NCBI GenBank assembly: GCA_002338565.1
Contig: DDIN01000008.1
Coordinates: 427,090 to 491,089, forward strand
Direction: 5' to 3'
DNA from: Hyphomonadaceae bacterium UBA1849
Lineage (GTDB): Bacteria; Pseudomonadota; Alphaproteobacteria; Caulobacterales; Hyphomonadaceae
Length of the DNA stretch: 64,000 bases
The notes under the pieces were generated by a model, which was not told the DNA's origin, ran no database searches, and saw nothing but the letters and a program-made list of their open reading frames with translations. The position numbers were made by a program, and so were the translations under genes. Position 1 is the first letter of the stretch, and each line of letters starts with the position of its first letter. This document shows, one piece after another, positions 8,788-17,147 of the stretch.

Positions 8788-9615
8788 TCACGTTGTCGGC
8801 GGCTCTAAATCACCATAAACGACAAAATGCGGATTGTCATAGCCGCGCTCTTTTTTTCCGTAAGTGAGGTCTATTCCTTCAAGCGTCAAGACACGGCCGC
8901 CTGCAGCGGAGATCACCGCATGCGCTGCGCCTGTATCCCACTCCATTGTGCGACCAAGACGCGGATAGAGATCCGCCTCGCCTGCTGCGATCATGCAGAA
9001 TTTGAGAGATGACCCCATGGAGACCAGCTCGGCGACATTGAACTTGCCGAGGAACTCGTCTGTTTCCGGCGTGCGGTGGCTTTTAGACGCAACAGCGGTC
9101 ACGCCTGCGTCCGGCAGTTTGCGGATTTTCAGAGGCTTACGATCAGCCGCAGCCGGCACATCACCGCCCGGTGCAACATCAGCTTCCCACGCCGTCGCCG
9201 GACCTTCAGCAACCCAGATATGATTGCGCGCCGGGGCATAGACGACGCCCATAATCGGACGGCCATGCAGGATAAGCGCGATGTTTACCGTGAAATCGGT
9301 GCCCTTTTTGATGAACTCTTTCGTGCCGTCGAGCGGGTCCACCAGATAGAACTGCTCTCCCACATCAGGGATGTTGCCCGCAGCGACTGATTCTTCGGCC
9401 AGCACAGGTACAGTTGGCGTCACCTCTTTGAGAACCTTCAGGATGAGGTCTTCGGCTTTCTGGTCAGCAATAGTGACAGGTGAATCATCGCTCTTGGTAT
9501 CGGTGCTGATGCCGTCAGCGGCGTTGTAAACCTCCATGATCACAACGCCTGCATCGATAGCGGCTTTCACCAGCTTGTCTGAAAGCTCCGCACTCGGCGA
9601 AATAATGTCACCCAT
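8788..9615 (-). CDS. cysQ: 3'(2'),5'-bisphosphate nucleotidase CysQ
   Basis: ATG 9615 is favoured over the frame's earlier ATG (9648) because it follows a CAGGGGACAG ribosome-binding site and gives the usual family length (275 residues). Motifs of the inositol monophosphatase fold are visible: EE at residues 74-75, the metal-binding DPLDGTKEF at 93-101, and the C-terminal WDTGAAHAVISAAGG. CysQ hydrolyses 3'-phosphoadenosine 5'-phosphate to AMP and so protects sulfate assimilation; it needs Mg2+. It sits directly upstream of accA on the same strand, though a functional link is not obvious. Confidence 0.92.
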   Translation of the reverse strand: MGDIISPSAELSDKLVKAAIDAGVVIMEVYNAADGISTDTKSDDSPVTIADQKAEDLILKVLKEVTPTVPVLAEESVAAGNIPDVGEQFYLVDPLDGTKEFIKKGTDFTVNIALILHGRPIMGVVYAPARNHIWVAEGPATAWEADVAPGGDVPAAADRKPLKIRKLPDAGVTAVASKSHRTPETDEFLGKFNVAELVSMGSSLKFCMIAAGEADLYPRLGRTMEWDTGAAHAVISAAGGRVLTLEGIDLTYGKKERGYDNPHFVVYGDLEPPTT

Positions 9616-9798
9616 TTTCTGTCCCCTGAATAAACAACTAATCGGCACTAAGCGCGAATTGCCGAGTGCTGCAAGCCAACCAGATCATGAAACCTGATAT
9701 TTCGCAGCCGCGAATAGTTATGCAGCGTTTCGTGCCAATGCTGACCGGATCACTCGCCTGCCCTTTAAAACTCACGGAATCGTGAGTAGAGGTTTTGA

Positions 9799-10740
9799 AT
9801 GACTGAATTTCCGTCCCCGGTACTGTTCGCCGTTCCCTTTTTCATCGTCACAATTCTGGGTGAATGGTGGGCTGTGCGCACTGGACGCCTGAACGGCCAT
9901 TACGGCACGAAGGACGCGTTTGCCTCCATCGCAATGGGCCTAGGCAACGTTGTGATCAACGCACTGACCAGCGCGATCGGCCTCGCCGTCTTCATGTATT
10001 TCAGCCAGTTCAGCACGTTCCATCTGCCACCGACCTGGTGGACACTGGCGCTGGCCTTTGTGCTGTACGACCTAGTCTATTACTGGAAGCACCGGTTCGC
10101 GCATCGCATGCGCTGGTTCTGGATGGAGCATGTCACTCACCATTCCAGCGAGGAATACAATCTGACAACGGCCGTTCGCCAGCCCTGGTTCGGCCCGCTA
10201 TCGGGGCTGACCTTTCTTGGTATACCGCTCGTCCTGATCGGGTTTGACCCGCTTATGGTGTTCTTCGTGGCCGGTCTCAATCTGGTTTATCAGTACTGGA
10301 TCCACACCCGTGTGATCGACCGAATGCCGGCATGGTTCGAGGCCGTTATGAATACGCCGAGCCATCACCGGGTGCATCACGCGACGAACCCGAAATATCT
10401 CGATATGAATTATGCAGGCGTCTTCATTATCTGGGACAAGATGTTCGGCACCTTCATCGAAGAAGACCCTGACGAAGAGCCCGACTACGGCATCGTCAAA
10501 CCGATCAATTCTTATAACCCAATCCGGATTGCCTATCACGAAATGATCGCCCTGATCCGTGACTGCGCCTCTGACGGGTTTGCGCCGGTCTGCTGGTTCA
10601 TGCGCATTATCAAACCGCCGGGATGGTCACCGGATGGACAGCATTCCTGCAGCGAGGATATCCGGCGCGAATGGCTGGCGCAGCAGGCAGCTGCAACCGA
10701 GCGCGGCGAAAAAGCGCCAGTCTACGTCCGCACCGGCTGA
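9799..10740 (+). CDS. Sterol desaturase/fatty acid hydroxylase family membrane protein
   Basis: The 313-residue protein has four to five hydrophobic helices and the three histidine clusters of the di-iron fatty acid hydroxylase superfamily: YYWKHRFAHR (about residue 95), EHVTHHSSEEYN (about 112) and HHRVHHATN (about 195). The iron-binding clusters face the cytosol; these enzymes hydroxylate or desaturate sterols, carotenoids or lipids, and the substrate here is unknown. The C-terminal 90 residues are soluble. The last 19 bp overlap the end of the convergent rfbC gene. A hydrophobic N-terminal segment (residues 8-22) acts as the first helix. Confidence 0.88.
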   Translation: MTEFPSPVLFAVPFFIVTILGEWWAVRTGRLNGHYGTKDAFASIAMGLGNVVINALTSAIGLAVFMYFSQFSTFHLPPTWWTLALAFVLYDLVYYWKHRFAHRMRWFWMEHVTHHSSEEYNLTTAVRQPWFGPLSGLTFLGIPLVLIGFDPLMVFFVAGLNLVYQYWIHTRVIDRMPAWFEAVMNTPSHHRVHHATNPKYLDMNYAGVFIIWDKMFGTFIEEDPDEEPDYGIVKPINSYNPIRIAYHEMIALIRDCASDGFAPVCWFMRIIKPPGWSPDGQHSCSEDIRREWLAQQAAATERGEKAPVYVRTG

Positions 10741-11300
10741 TAGATGAACGCATTGTCCAGATCGGCAAAGGCCATCCCGTCACGGTCTTTGTCTGACAGG
10801 TGAAGTTCCTCACCGCCGACCAGCTGCCAGTCACACCCAAGACCGGCATCATCGAACCGGATAGAACGCTCCGTCTGCGGGCTGTAATGGGCATCGACCT
10901 TATAGATCACCCGCGTATTCGGCTCCATGGTTCGGAACCCATGCAGAAAGCCCTTCGGCACGAACAGCTGGGTATCGTCCTCATCTGACAGTTCTATCGT
11001 GACAGAGCCCAGATAGGTCGGTGAGCCGCGGCGGATATCAACAACACAATCCAGAATACGTCCATGCTCGACGCGCAAAAGCTTGGCCTGTGCATCTGGC
11101 GGCATTTGTGCGTGCAGACCGCGTATTGTGTTGATCTGCGCAGAGACCGAACGGTTCACCTGCACCACGCGAAAATCCACGCCAGTCCGACGCTGGAACT
11201 CGCGTTCGTTGAACATCTCTGAGAAGCTTCCGCGACCATCTTCAAAAACGCGGGGCGTCACAAGCATCAATCCTGGAAGGTCCAGATGTTCGATTTCCAT
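10722..11300 (-). CDS. rfbC: dTDP-4-dehydrorhamnose 3,5-epimerase
   Basis: The 192-residue protein shows RfbC/RmlC signatures: LMLVTPRVFEDGRGSFSEMF, INTIRGLHAQ (with the catalytic His), VEHGRILDCVVDIRRGSPTYL, and the cupin end FVPKGFLHGFRTM. It converts dTDP-4-dehydro-6-deoxyglucose to dTDP-4-dehydro-rhamnose, for surface polysaccharide. A CGGGAGC ribosome-binding site precedes the ATG at 11300. The other rfb genes (A, B, D) are not in this window, so the pathway must be completed elsewhere. The stop overlaps the convergent hydroxylase gene. Confidence 0.95.
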   Translation of the reverse strand: MEIEHLDLPGLMLVTPRVFEDGRGSFSEMFNEREFQRRTGVDFRVVQVNRSVSAQINTIRGLHAQMPPDAQAKLLRVEHGRILDCVVDIRRGSPTYLGSVTIELSDEDDTQLFVPKGFLHGFRTMEPNTRVIYKVDAHYSPQTERSIRFDDAGLGCDWQLVGGEELHLSDKDRDGMAFADLDNAFIYQPVRT

Positions 11301-11409
11301 GCAATGCTCCCGTTTGAATGCGTTCTGAAGACCCTATCTGCCCCATCTGAACAAAGTTTCAAACCCGCGCATTCTTGCCCGAATCCTCCGAACGCACTAA
11401 AAGCCATAC

Positions 11410-12849
11410 ATGAAGATTGATACTGTAATTGATGAACTGAACCGGCTGTATACGACAGCCTGCGAAAACCTTAGAACAGCCCTCACCGAATTCGCTGAGA
11501 ATGGCACGATCCCGGATCGCGCCGCCCGCGCCAAAGGCCTGTTCTGCTACCCTGAACTTGTCGTAAAATATTACTCGGAAAGCGCGGTCCCGCAGATTTC
11601 CAGATCGTTCGGCAAGTTTTCCGATTTCGGCACCTACACGACGACGATCACACAGCCTGCTGTGTTCGAAACCTATCTGCGCGAGCAGCTCGAACCGATC
11701 CTGCGCGACTATAATGTCGAACTTGAAGTGCGCCCGTCCAAGCAGGAGATTCCGTACCCTTATGTCTGGGAAGCCTCTCAGGGTGAAGGGCTGGATATGT
11801 CGCTGGCAGCTGATATTGCGCGCTGGTTTCCGACCCCGCAGCTTGTCTCCATTGGCGACGAAATCGCAGACGGGGACTTCTTCGATGTCGACGATACCAA
11901 ACCGCTCGCCCTGTTCGATGCGCCGCGCACCGACTTCTCGCTCCAGCGTCTGAAGCACTATACCGGAACGCCGTTCGAGCACTTTCAGAGCTATGTGCTG
12001 TTCACCAACTATCACCGCTATATTGATGCGTTTGCCGAATGGGCCGTCGAGCGCCTCAAGGAAGACGATAAATATGAAAGCCTGTCTGCTGCGGGCGGCG
12101 TAGAAGTCTTCGCCGACACAGAAAACGCGATGGAGAAAATCCAGAACGCACCGTGGCGCCGCTTCCAAATGCCAGCCTATCACCTGCGCCGCAAAGACGG
12201 TCAGGGCATCACTATGGTGAATATCGGTGTTGGCCCGTCCAATGCCAAAACGATTACAGACCACCTCGCCGTTCTGCGTCCGCAGTGCTGGATCATGGTC
12301 GGTCATTGCGGGGGCCTGCGCCACTCGCAACGTATTGGCGACTATGCCCTCGCCCACGCCTATCTGCGCGATGATCATGTGCTTGACGATATGCTGCCGC
12401 CGGATATTCCGGTTCCGCCGATTGCCGAAGTTCAGGTCGCGCTGCAACAGGCGACTGTCGATGTTACGGGCGAAAGCGGCGAAGGCCTGAAAAAGCGCCT
12501 TCGTACGGGTACCGTCGTCACAACAGACGACCGCAACTGGGAGCTTCGCTACACAGCCTCCGCCAAGCGCATCAACCTGTCTCGTGCAATCGCCATCGAT
12601 ATGGAAAGCGCAACGATTGCGGCCAATGGCTATCGCCTGCGCGTGCCTTATGGAACGCTGCTGGTTGTCTCGGACAAGCCGCTGCACGGCGAGATCAAGC
12701 TACCGGGTGCGGCGAACGCTTTCTACGCCCGCGCGATTGGCGAGCATATCCAGATCGGTATTCGCACGCTGGAACGCATGGCGGATGAAGGCGCAGAAAG
12801 CCTGCACTCTCGTAAGCTACGCTCCTTCGACGAACCGCCGTTCAGGTAG
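11410..12849 (+). CDS. amn: AMP nucleosidase
   Basis: The 479-residue product matches AMP nucleosidase in size and architecture: an N-terminal regulatory domain with KGLFCYPELVVKYY and FGKFSDFGTYTTTITQP, then a phosphorylase-type catalytic domain with MVNIGVGPSNAKTITDHLAV, WIMVGHCGGLRHSQRIGDY and AIDMESATIAANGYR. It hydrolyses AMP to adenine and ribose 5-phosphate in the cytosol and links to purine salvage and phosphate/energy stress. The start ATG is preceded by a weak ribosome-binding site. It stands alone on the plus strand between rfbC and the helicase. Confidence 0.95.
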   Translation: MKIDTVIDELNRLYTTACENLRTALTEFAENGTIPDRAARAKGLFCYPELVVKYYSESAVPQISRSFGKFSDFGTYTTTITQPAVFETYLREQLEPILRDYNVELEVRPSKQEIPYPYVWEASQGEGLDMSLAADIARWFPTPQLVSIGDEIADGDFFDVDDTKPLALFDAPRTDFSLQRLKHYTGTPFEHFQSYVLFTNYHRYIDAFAEWAVERLKEDDKYESLSAAGGVEVFADTENAMEKIQNAPWRRFQMPAYHLRRKDGQGITMVNIGVGPSNAKTITDHLAVLRPQCWIMVGHCGGLRHSQRIGDYALAHAYLRDDHVLDDMLPPDIPVPPIAEVQVALQQATVDVTGESGEGLKKRLRTGTVVTTDDRNWELRYTASAKRINLSRAIAIDMESATIAANGYRLRVPYGTLLVVSDKPLHGEIKLPGAANAFYARAIGEHIQIGIRTLERMADEGAESLHSRKLRSFDEPPFR

Positions 12850-12897
12850 GGTTAGTCAAGTTTAGCCGATCGTATTGGGTCGTTTCTGGTGGCGTGA

Positions 12898-14964
12898 ATG
12901 CGAAAGCAAATCTGGGATAAATTGGTACGAGATTATCTCAATCCGTTTTCTTCAGTGCACGTATTCAAGCGCAAAAAGCTGCTGAAGACCCATCAGAAAT
13001 TATTCGATACCGTGGAGGCTAATCCGCTCACTGCCAAGCAGCGGTACGCTGTGTTGCTGAATGAGAAAAGGAACCTAGTGGTTGCCGGAGCGGGGACCGG
13101 AAAAACATCCGTTATTATCGCAAAGGTAGCCTATCTGATCAAATCCGGAGTTTGTAAGCCGGAGGACATATTGCTCCTAGCGTTCAATACTGACGCAGCG
13201 AAAGAACTGTCTGACCGATGTTCTAACAAGATTGGTATCGAAGTGCAGGCACAGACTTTCCATTCGCTTGGCCTCAAGGTCATCCGCAATAGCAGAGATA
13301 CGGAGCCATCTGTCTCGAAGTTCGCCACGGACCCAAAGCTTATTCGCGATCTCTTCCAACATACCGCCAATAAAATGCTGAATTCGCGTCAAACTTGGAA
13401 GAGCGCCAAACACTTTATTGTTGGTCAGCTAAAACGATACCAAGCTGCAAAGTCGTTTAAGTCTAAGGACGATTATGATGCGTACCTAGAACGTACTGAA
13501 CTTCGCGCGCTGTCTGGCGATCTGGTCAAGAGTTTTCAGGAACTTGATATCGCGAATTTCCTTTACACGATGGGTGTCCGTTTTAATTATGAACGGAGAT
13601 ATCCCGGCATCCGCGAGGCTTACCATCCTGACTTTTATCTCCCTGATTATGACATCTGGATTGAACACTTCGGGATTGATCGACATGGAAAAACAGCGCC
13701 GTTCATCGATGAAAACAAGTACCGTCGAGAAATGGAGTGGAAGAGGAACCTTCACAAACTACGTGAGACGAATCTTCTTGAGACCTATTCCTGGCAAAAA
13801 GACGAAGGCGTTCTAACGGTATTTCTCCGAGACCAACTCAAAAAAATGGGGGTCAAATTTCGCCCACGTTCTGATGCAGAACTGTACGCTTCAATGAAAC
13901 GCCAAGGCTACAACTCATCGTTTCTATCCATTGTCGAACAGTTTCTAACCCATTTTAAGTCGAACGGCTTATCCATCAAAGATTTAAAGAAACGAGCGCG
14001 AGGGCTCTCTTCGAAAAGGTTTTCATCCTTCACAGATATTTTTCCTCATTTCTATGAAGCCTATGAAAATGCGCTCTCGGCACCTACGCCGCCCGAAATT
14101 GATTTCACCGACATGATTGCGCTGGCAACAGCCGATATCCAGAAACGTCGTTTCAAGCCCCATTGGAAATTCATCATCGTGGACGAATTTCAAGATATAT
14201 CGATCGCTCGATACAAATTATTGCACTCAATTTTAAATCGGAATTCCAAGGCGAAGTTGTTTTGTGTTGGCGACGATTGGCAGTCCATTTACCGGTTCGC
14301 GGGCAGCGAGGTCGATATAATGGCCAGATTCGAAACGTATTTCGGATCTGCAGCCGTCACATTCCTAGACACCACATTTCGCTTCCCACAGAAAATTGCT
14401 GACACGAGCAGCCGATTTATACAGAGGAACAAATTCCAAATTCGCAAACGACTTAAAAGCTTCACGACCACGCCCGATGAACAGCTTTTTGTTCACTGGC
14501 GAGATACGAAGCAAATGGCGCTTGAAAGTTCCTCATTAGAGCGCGTCCAAGAGTTAGCAGATGATTGCAACCTCAGCGCCCCGTCCCTGTTAATCATCGC
14601 CCGATACCGACATCTACTTCCTAACGCGCGGCAAATCCAAGCATTACGCCAACGATGGAGAGGTAAAATCCTCGCCCCGCGCACTGTGCATTCTGCAAAA
14701 GGTTTAGAAGCAGACATCGTAATTGTTTTAGGCTTGGGTTCTGGCGCATATGGTTTTCCAACAGAAATCCAAGACGATCCCTTGCTCGACCTCGTTCACC
14801 CATCAGATAAGTCATTTCCTAACGCGGAGGAACGGCGGCTTTTCTATGTCGCACTCACCCGTTCAAAGCATCAAACCCATATCTTTGCAGACAAGACAAA
14901 TGTCTCGATCTTTGCCCGTGAGCTGCGACAACCGGTTTATGACGTGCAACATGTTGAAGATTGA
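12898..14964 (+). CDS. UvrD/Rep-family (HelD-like) DNA helicase with an internal nuclease-like insertion
   Basis: The 688-residue protein has the SF1 motifs in order: Q-motif LTAKQRYAV (about 44-52), Walker A AGAGTGKT (63-70), LAFNTDAAKEL, VDEFQD (428-433), CVGDDWQSIYRFAG, TFRFPQKIAD, TVHSAKGLEAD and ERRLFYVALTRSKH. Between motifs Ia and II a roughly 250-residue insert contains YHPDFYLPDYDIWIEHFGID, resembling the PD-(D/E)xK-type nuclease element found in some DNA helicase IV-like proteins. A repair or anti-phage role is possible but not shown. Codon use is AT-richer than amn upstream and the siderophore gene downstream, suggesting acquisition. It abuts the convergent gene with no spacer. Confidence 0.85.
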   Translation: MRKQIWDKLVRDYLNPFSSVHVFKRKKLLKTHQKLFDTVEANPLTAKQRYAVLLNEKRNLVVAGAGTGKTSVIIAKVAYLIKSGVCKPEDILLLAFNTDAAKELSDRCSNKIGIEVQAQTFHSLGLKVIRNSRDTEPSVSKFATDPKLIRDLFQHTANKMLNSRQTWKSAKHFIVGQLKRYQAAKSFKSKDDYDAYLERTELRALSGDLVKSFQELDIANFLYTMGVRFNYERRYPGIREAYHPDFYLPDYDIWIEHFGIDRHGKTAPFIDENKYRREMEWKRNLHKLRETNLLETYSWQKDEGVLTVFLRDQLKKMGVKFRPRSDAELYASMKRQGYNSSFLSIVEQFLTHFKSNGLSIKDLKKRARGLSSKRFSSFTDIFPHFYEAYENALSAPTPPEIDFTDMIALATADIQKRRFKPHWKFIIVDEFQDISIARYKLLHSILNRNSKAKLFCVGDDWQSIYRFAGSEVDIMARFETYFGSAAVTFLDTTFRFPQKIADTSSRFIQRNKFQIRKRLKSFTTTPDEQLFVHWRDTKQMALESSSLERVQELADDCNLSAPSLLIIARYRHLLPNARQIQALRQRWRGKILAPRTVHSAKGLEADIVIVLGLGSGAYGFPTEIQDDPLLDLVHPSDKSFPNAEERRLFYVALTRSKHQTHIFADKTNVSIFARELRQPVYDVQHVED

Positions 14965-15741
14965 TCAGTCAAATTTGGCCGTTGTGTCGGCCTCACCATC
15001 GACCCAATAGCCAGAGGCCTTAATCCAGCGACGATCGAGGCCTCTTTCTTCCGTCAGATAGGTTCGAAGGGCGCGCACCACGCCGCCTTCTGCCGCCAGC
15101 CAGACGAACACGCCCGCGCGGATATCCATCGGCTCAAGCTGGCTGATCAGGCTCGATGTATCAGTTGCGCCGACACCTAGCTCATCACGGCACACCCAGA
15201 CATAATCAAGGTCTGCCGCGCTCTCTATTTGCTGCATGTCCTCTTTGGACGGGATGGTGATAACTGCGGTAATCCGCTCACCCGCTTCGGCCTCTTCCAG
15301 CCGGCGCGCCATGGCTGGAATGGCGGTTTCATCACCGACCATCACCCAGCGGTCAATGTTTCCAGACACACGTTTCGACCCGCGCGGCCCTGCAACAATG
15401 GCGGTCTCACCGACCTCTACATCCATCGCCCACTTTGTAGCAGGCCCTGCAAGATGAAGCGCAAAATCGATCTCGAGTTCACCGGCTGAGGCATCATAGC
15501 GGCGCGGCGTATAGCTTCGCATCACCATGTTTCCGGCCTCATCAGGCACGATCATTTTGATGTTATCGTCGGCGCCCGGCGCGTTGAACCCTACCAGTTC
15601 ATCACCCTTCACGACGATGCGGAGCATGTTCGGGCTGACATGATATTTTTCGGACACAATCAGATTGCGCTTCACCGGTTCAAGACGCACGCGCTCTACG
15701 GTAGGTGTCGGACGGTCTTGAGAATCAATCAGCTGAGACAT
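14965..15741 (-). CDS. Siderophore-interacting protein (ferric-siderophore reductase, ViuB/SIP family)
   Basis: ATG 15741 is preferred (AAAGGAACCC upstream) over the frame's earlier ATG 15765. The 258-residue protein has an FAD-binding domain with NMLRIVVKGDEL, NIKMIVPDE and MRSYTPRRYD (the RxYTxR motif that holds FAD), then an NAD(P)H domain with WVMVGDETAIPAMARRLEE and the C-terminal ASGYWVDGEAD. Such proteins reduce ferric siderophore complexes in the cytosol to release iron. Upstream lies a Fur-like palindrome, which fits iron-controlled expression. It is a single-gene unit facing the helicase. Confidence 0.9.
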   Translation of the reverse strand: MSQLIDSQDRPTPTVERVRLEPVKRNLIVSEKYHVSPNMLRIVVKGDELVGFNAPGADDNIKMIVPDEAGNMVMRSYTPRRYDASAGELEIDFALHLAGPATKWAMDVEVGETAIVAGPRGSKRVSGNIDRWVMVGDETAIPAMARRLEEAEAGERITAVITIPSKEDMQQIESAADLDYVWVCRDELGVGATDTSSLISQLEPMDIRAGVFVWLAAEGGVVRALRTYLTEERGLDRRWIKASGYWVDGEADTTAKFD

Positions 15742-15796
15742 TGGGTTCCTTTCGAATGCGGTCATGGCCGGTCTTCAGGAACCAATATTAGTAATA

Positions 15797-15826
15797 GCAA
15801 TTCGTTATTGCAAGTCATTCTCAACT
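15797..15826 (-). promoter_or_regulatory. Fur-like operator candidate upstream of the siderophore-interacting protein gene
   Basis: The plus strand contains GCAAT-TCGTT-ATTGC (15797-15811), a perfect 5-bp inverted repeat, followed at once by AAGTCATTCTCAAC. The composite resembles iron-box sequences such as TTGCAAATGATTCTCA placed before iron-uptake genes. It lies 56-85 bp upstream of the start codon of the minus-strand gene. The assignment rests on resemblance only. Confidence 0.5.
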
Positions 15827-15864
15827 AAAAAGTCGAAAATCCCACATCTGGTGCAACGCTGCGA

Positions 15865-16476
15865 TCAGGAAAACCAGCCGAGATCGAGCCAGCGGGACGC
15901 AAGACGTGTCACCAGAATAAACGACCCGATAAGGCCCGAACTCGCGAGCAGAATAACGATACCATCGCGCGCCATCAGGCCGAGCCCGAATACCAGAATG
16001 GTCAGCCCCGGCAGAACCGGCCCGAACGGTACCAAGCCCAACGGAAATGTCACCAAAGCTGCGGTAACGCACATAAGCGCAACGACTTGCAAAAACGGTT
16101 TACGTGTAAGGAAAGACAGGCGCGGGCGCAGAATTCGGTCGAATACTTCAGCCCAGCCGCGCGCCCCTTTCGCACCAGCCAGAAGGTGTTCCCGATTAAA
16201 TTTGAATTCGAGGATCCTCTTTGGCACCCAGGGACGCTCAAAGCCCAGAACGATCTGGCCGGTAATCAAAAGCGTCAGCAATGCCACCAGCCATGTTGCG
16301 CCCGGAATGATTGTGAGCGGGCTGACCGAGATAAACCCCAGCAGCATGATCAGCGGACCATATGAGCGCGGCCCCACAATCTTCATCAGACGGACGACAG
16401 ACACCGTATCGCCCTCAGTCTCTTCGACAAGGCGATCAAACAAACGGCAAAGCGTGGAAGGATTTGTAGCGCTCAT
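15865..16476 (-). CDS. exoD: Exopolysaccharide synthesis protein, ExoD family
   Basis: The 203-residue protein matches ExoD: SYGPLIMLLGFISVSPLTIIPG near the N-terminus (shown only in part), three hydrophobic segments (approximately residues 37-58, 62-78, 130-185) and the cytosolic stretch ERPWVPKRILEFKF between them. Members affect exopolysaccharide production in rhizobia; the biochemical action is not known. It is an inner membrane protein. It follows the MarR gene on the same strand with a 56-bp gap, so the two may be co-expressed. Confidence 0.85.
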   Translation of the reverse strand: MSATNPSTLCRLFDRLVEETEGDTVSVVRLMKIVGPRSYGPLIMLLGFISVSPLTIIPGATWLVALLTLLITGQIVLGFERPWVPKRILEFKFNREHLLAGAKGARGWAEVFDRILRPRLSFLTRKPFLQVVALMCVTAALVTFPLGLVPFGPVLPGLTILVFGLGLMARDGIVILLASSGLIGSFILVTRLASRWLDLGWFS

Positions 16477-16532
16477 GAACCCACTTCGTTCAGATTTGAA
16501 AGGCTCTGTCCACCGGGCGAGCCTGAATGCCG

Positions 16533-16976
16533 TCAGGTTTGCTCTGCTTCGCCGAAGGTGTCAGCAACGCGCTTCAACATATCAGCGAGCTGGTTGATTT
16601 CAGCTTCGGTCAGCACCGCCTCAAGTCGGTCATTGATCTCGGCGAACGGGCCATTCACAGACTGGAGTGCGTCTCGGCCCGCGTCTGTCAGAGTGAGAAG
16701 CCATGTGCGCGCATCCGTCTTAGACCGCGCACGCGTCAGAAATCCATCCCGAACGAGCCGCGTCACCATCGCCGTCACGGCAGATTCATTGAGGCCAAGC
16801 TGGCTGGCGATCATACGCTGGTTACAACTCGCAAACCCCGCAACCACTGAAAGCGCCGCCGCCTGAGAGGTCGTCAGCGGCCCGGCTTCCTGCACCAGCC
16901 GGTCGGCCGTTTTCTGAACGCAGTGGCTTGCGGCCTGCAGTTTTTGATAAACGCGTGCGCGACGTGCTGAGGACAT
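16533..16976 (-). CDS. MarR-family transcriptional regulator
   Basis: The 147-residue protein has a MarR winged-helix domain: helices with TTSQAAALSVVAGFASCNQR, recognition region LGLNESAVTAMVTRLVRDGF and wing ARSKTDARTWLLTLTDAGR. One Cys sits in helix 1 (SHCVQKTADRL) and another just before the DNA-reading helix, so redox sensing of the OhrR kind is possible but unproven. It is transcribed divergently from cydAB, and a 16-bp palindrome lies 19 bp upstream of its own start. That makes it a candidate local regulator of itself and perhaps of cydA. Confidence 0.88.
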   Translation of the reverse strand: MSSARRARVYQKLQAASHCVQKTADRLVQEAGPLTTSQAAALSVVAGFASCNQRMIASQLGLNESAVTAMVTRLVRDGFLTRARSKTDARTWLLTLTDAGRDALQSVNGPFAEINDRLEAVLTEAEINQLADMLKRVADTFGEAEQT

Positions 16977-16994
16977 GAGTGCACTCCTGAAAAG

Positions 16995-17010
16995 GCTTCA
17001 CTCATGAAGC
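16995..17010. promoter_or_regulatory. Palindrome GCTTCA-CTCA-TGAAGC, likely MarR operator
   Basis: The two six-base arms are perfect inverted repeats with a 4-bp centre and lie 19 bp upstream of the marR start codon on the minus strand, in the divergent marR-cydA gap. Size and spacing are typical of MarR operators. Binding is inferred from position. Confidence 0.55.
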
Positions 17011-17091
17011 AATAGCATGATTCCTTTACAGCTTATTTCCGCCCGAAATACCCCACTTTGTTTGTGAGATATTCCGCCTCAGTGGCACTCT

Positions 17092-17123
17092 GTAACATAT
17101 TAGAGGCCCCTAAAATATGTTAC
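17092..17123. promoter_or_regulatory. Inverted repeat GTAACATATT ... AATATGTTAC upstream of cydA
   Basis: Two perfect 10-bp arms face each other with a 12-bp spacer (17102-17113), and arm centres are about 22 bp apart, two helical turns. The repeat ends 24 bp before the cydA start codon and so covers the likely promoter. The half-site with its leading T, TGTAACATAT, occurs again at 22095-22104 before a tiny membrane-protein gene. The regulator is unknown: it is not the FNR (TTGAT-N4-ATCAA) pattern. Confidence 0.6.
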
Positions 17124-17147
17124 TCAGATCGGTGAGGAGTTATTCTT

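Noticed and set aside
11359..12687. 442-codon minus-strand frame opposite amn
   Set aside because: amn has all AMP nucleosidase motifs; the opposite frame has none and lacks a ribosome-binding site.
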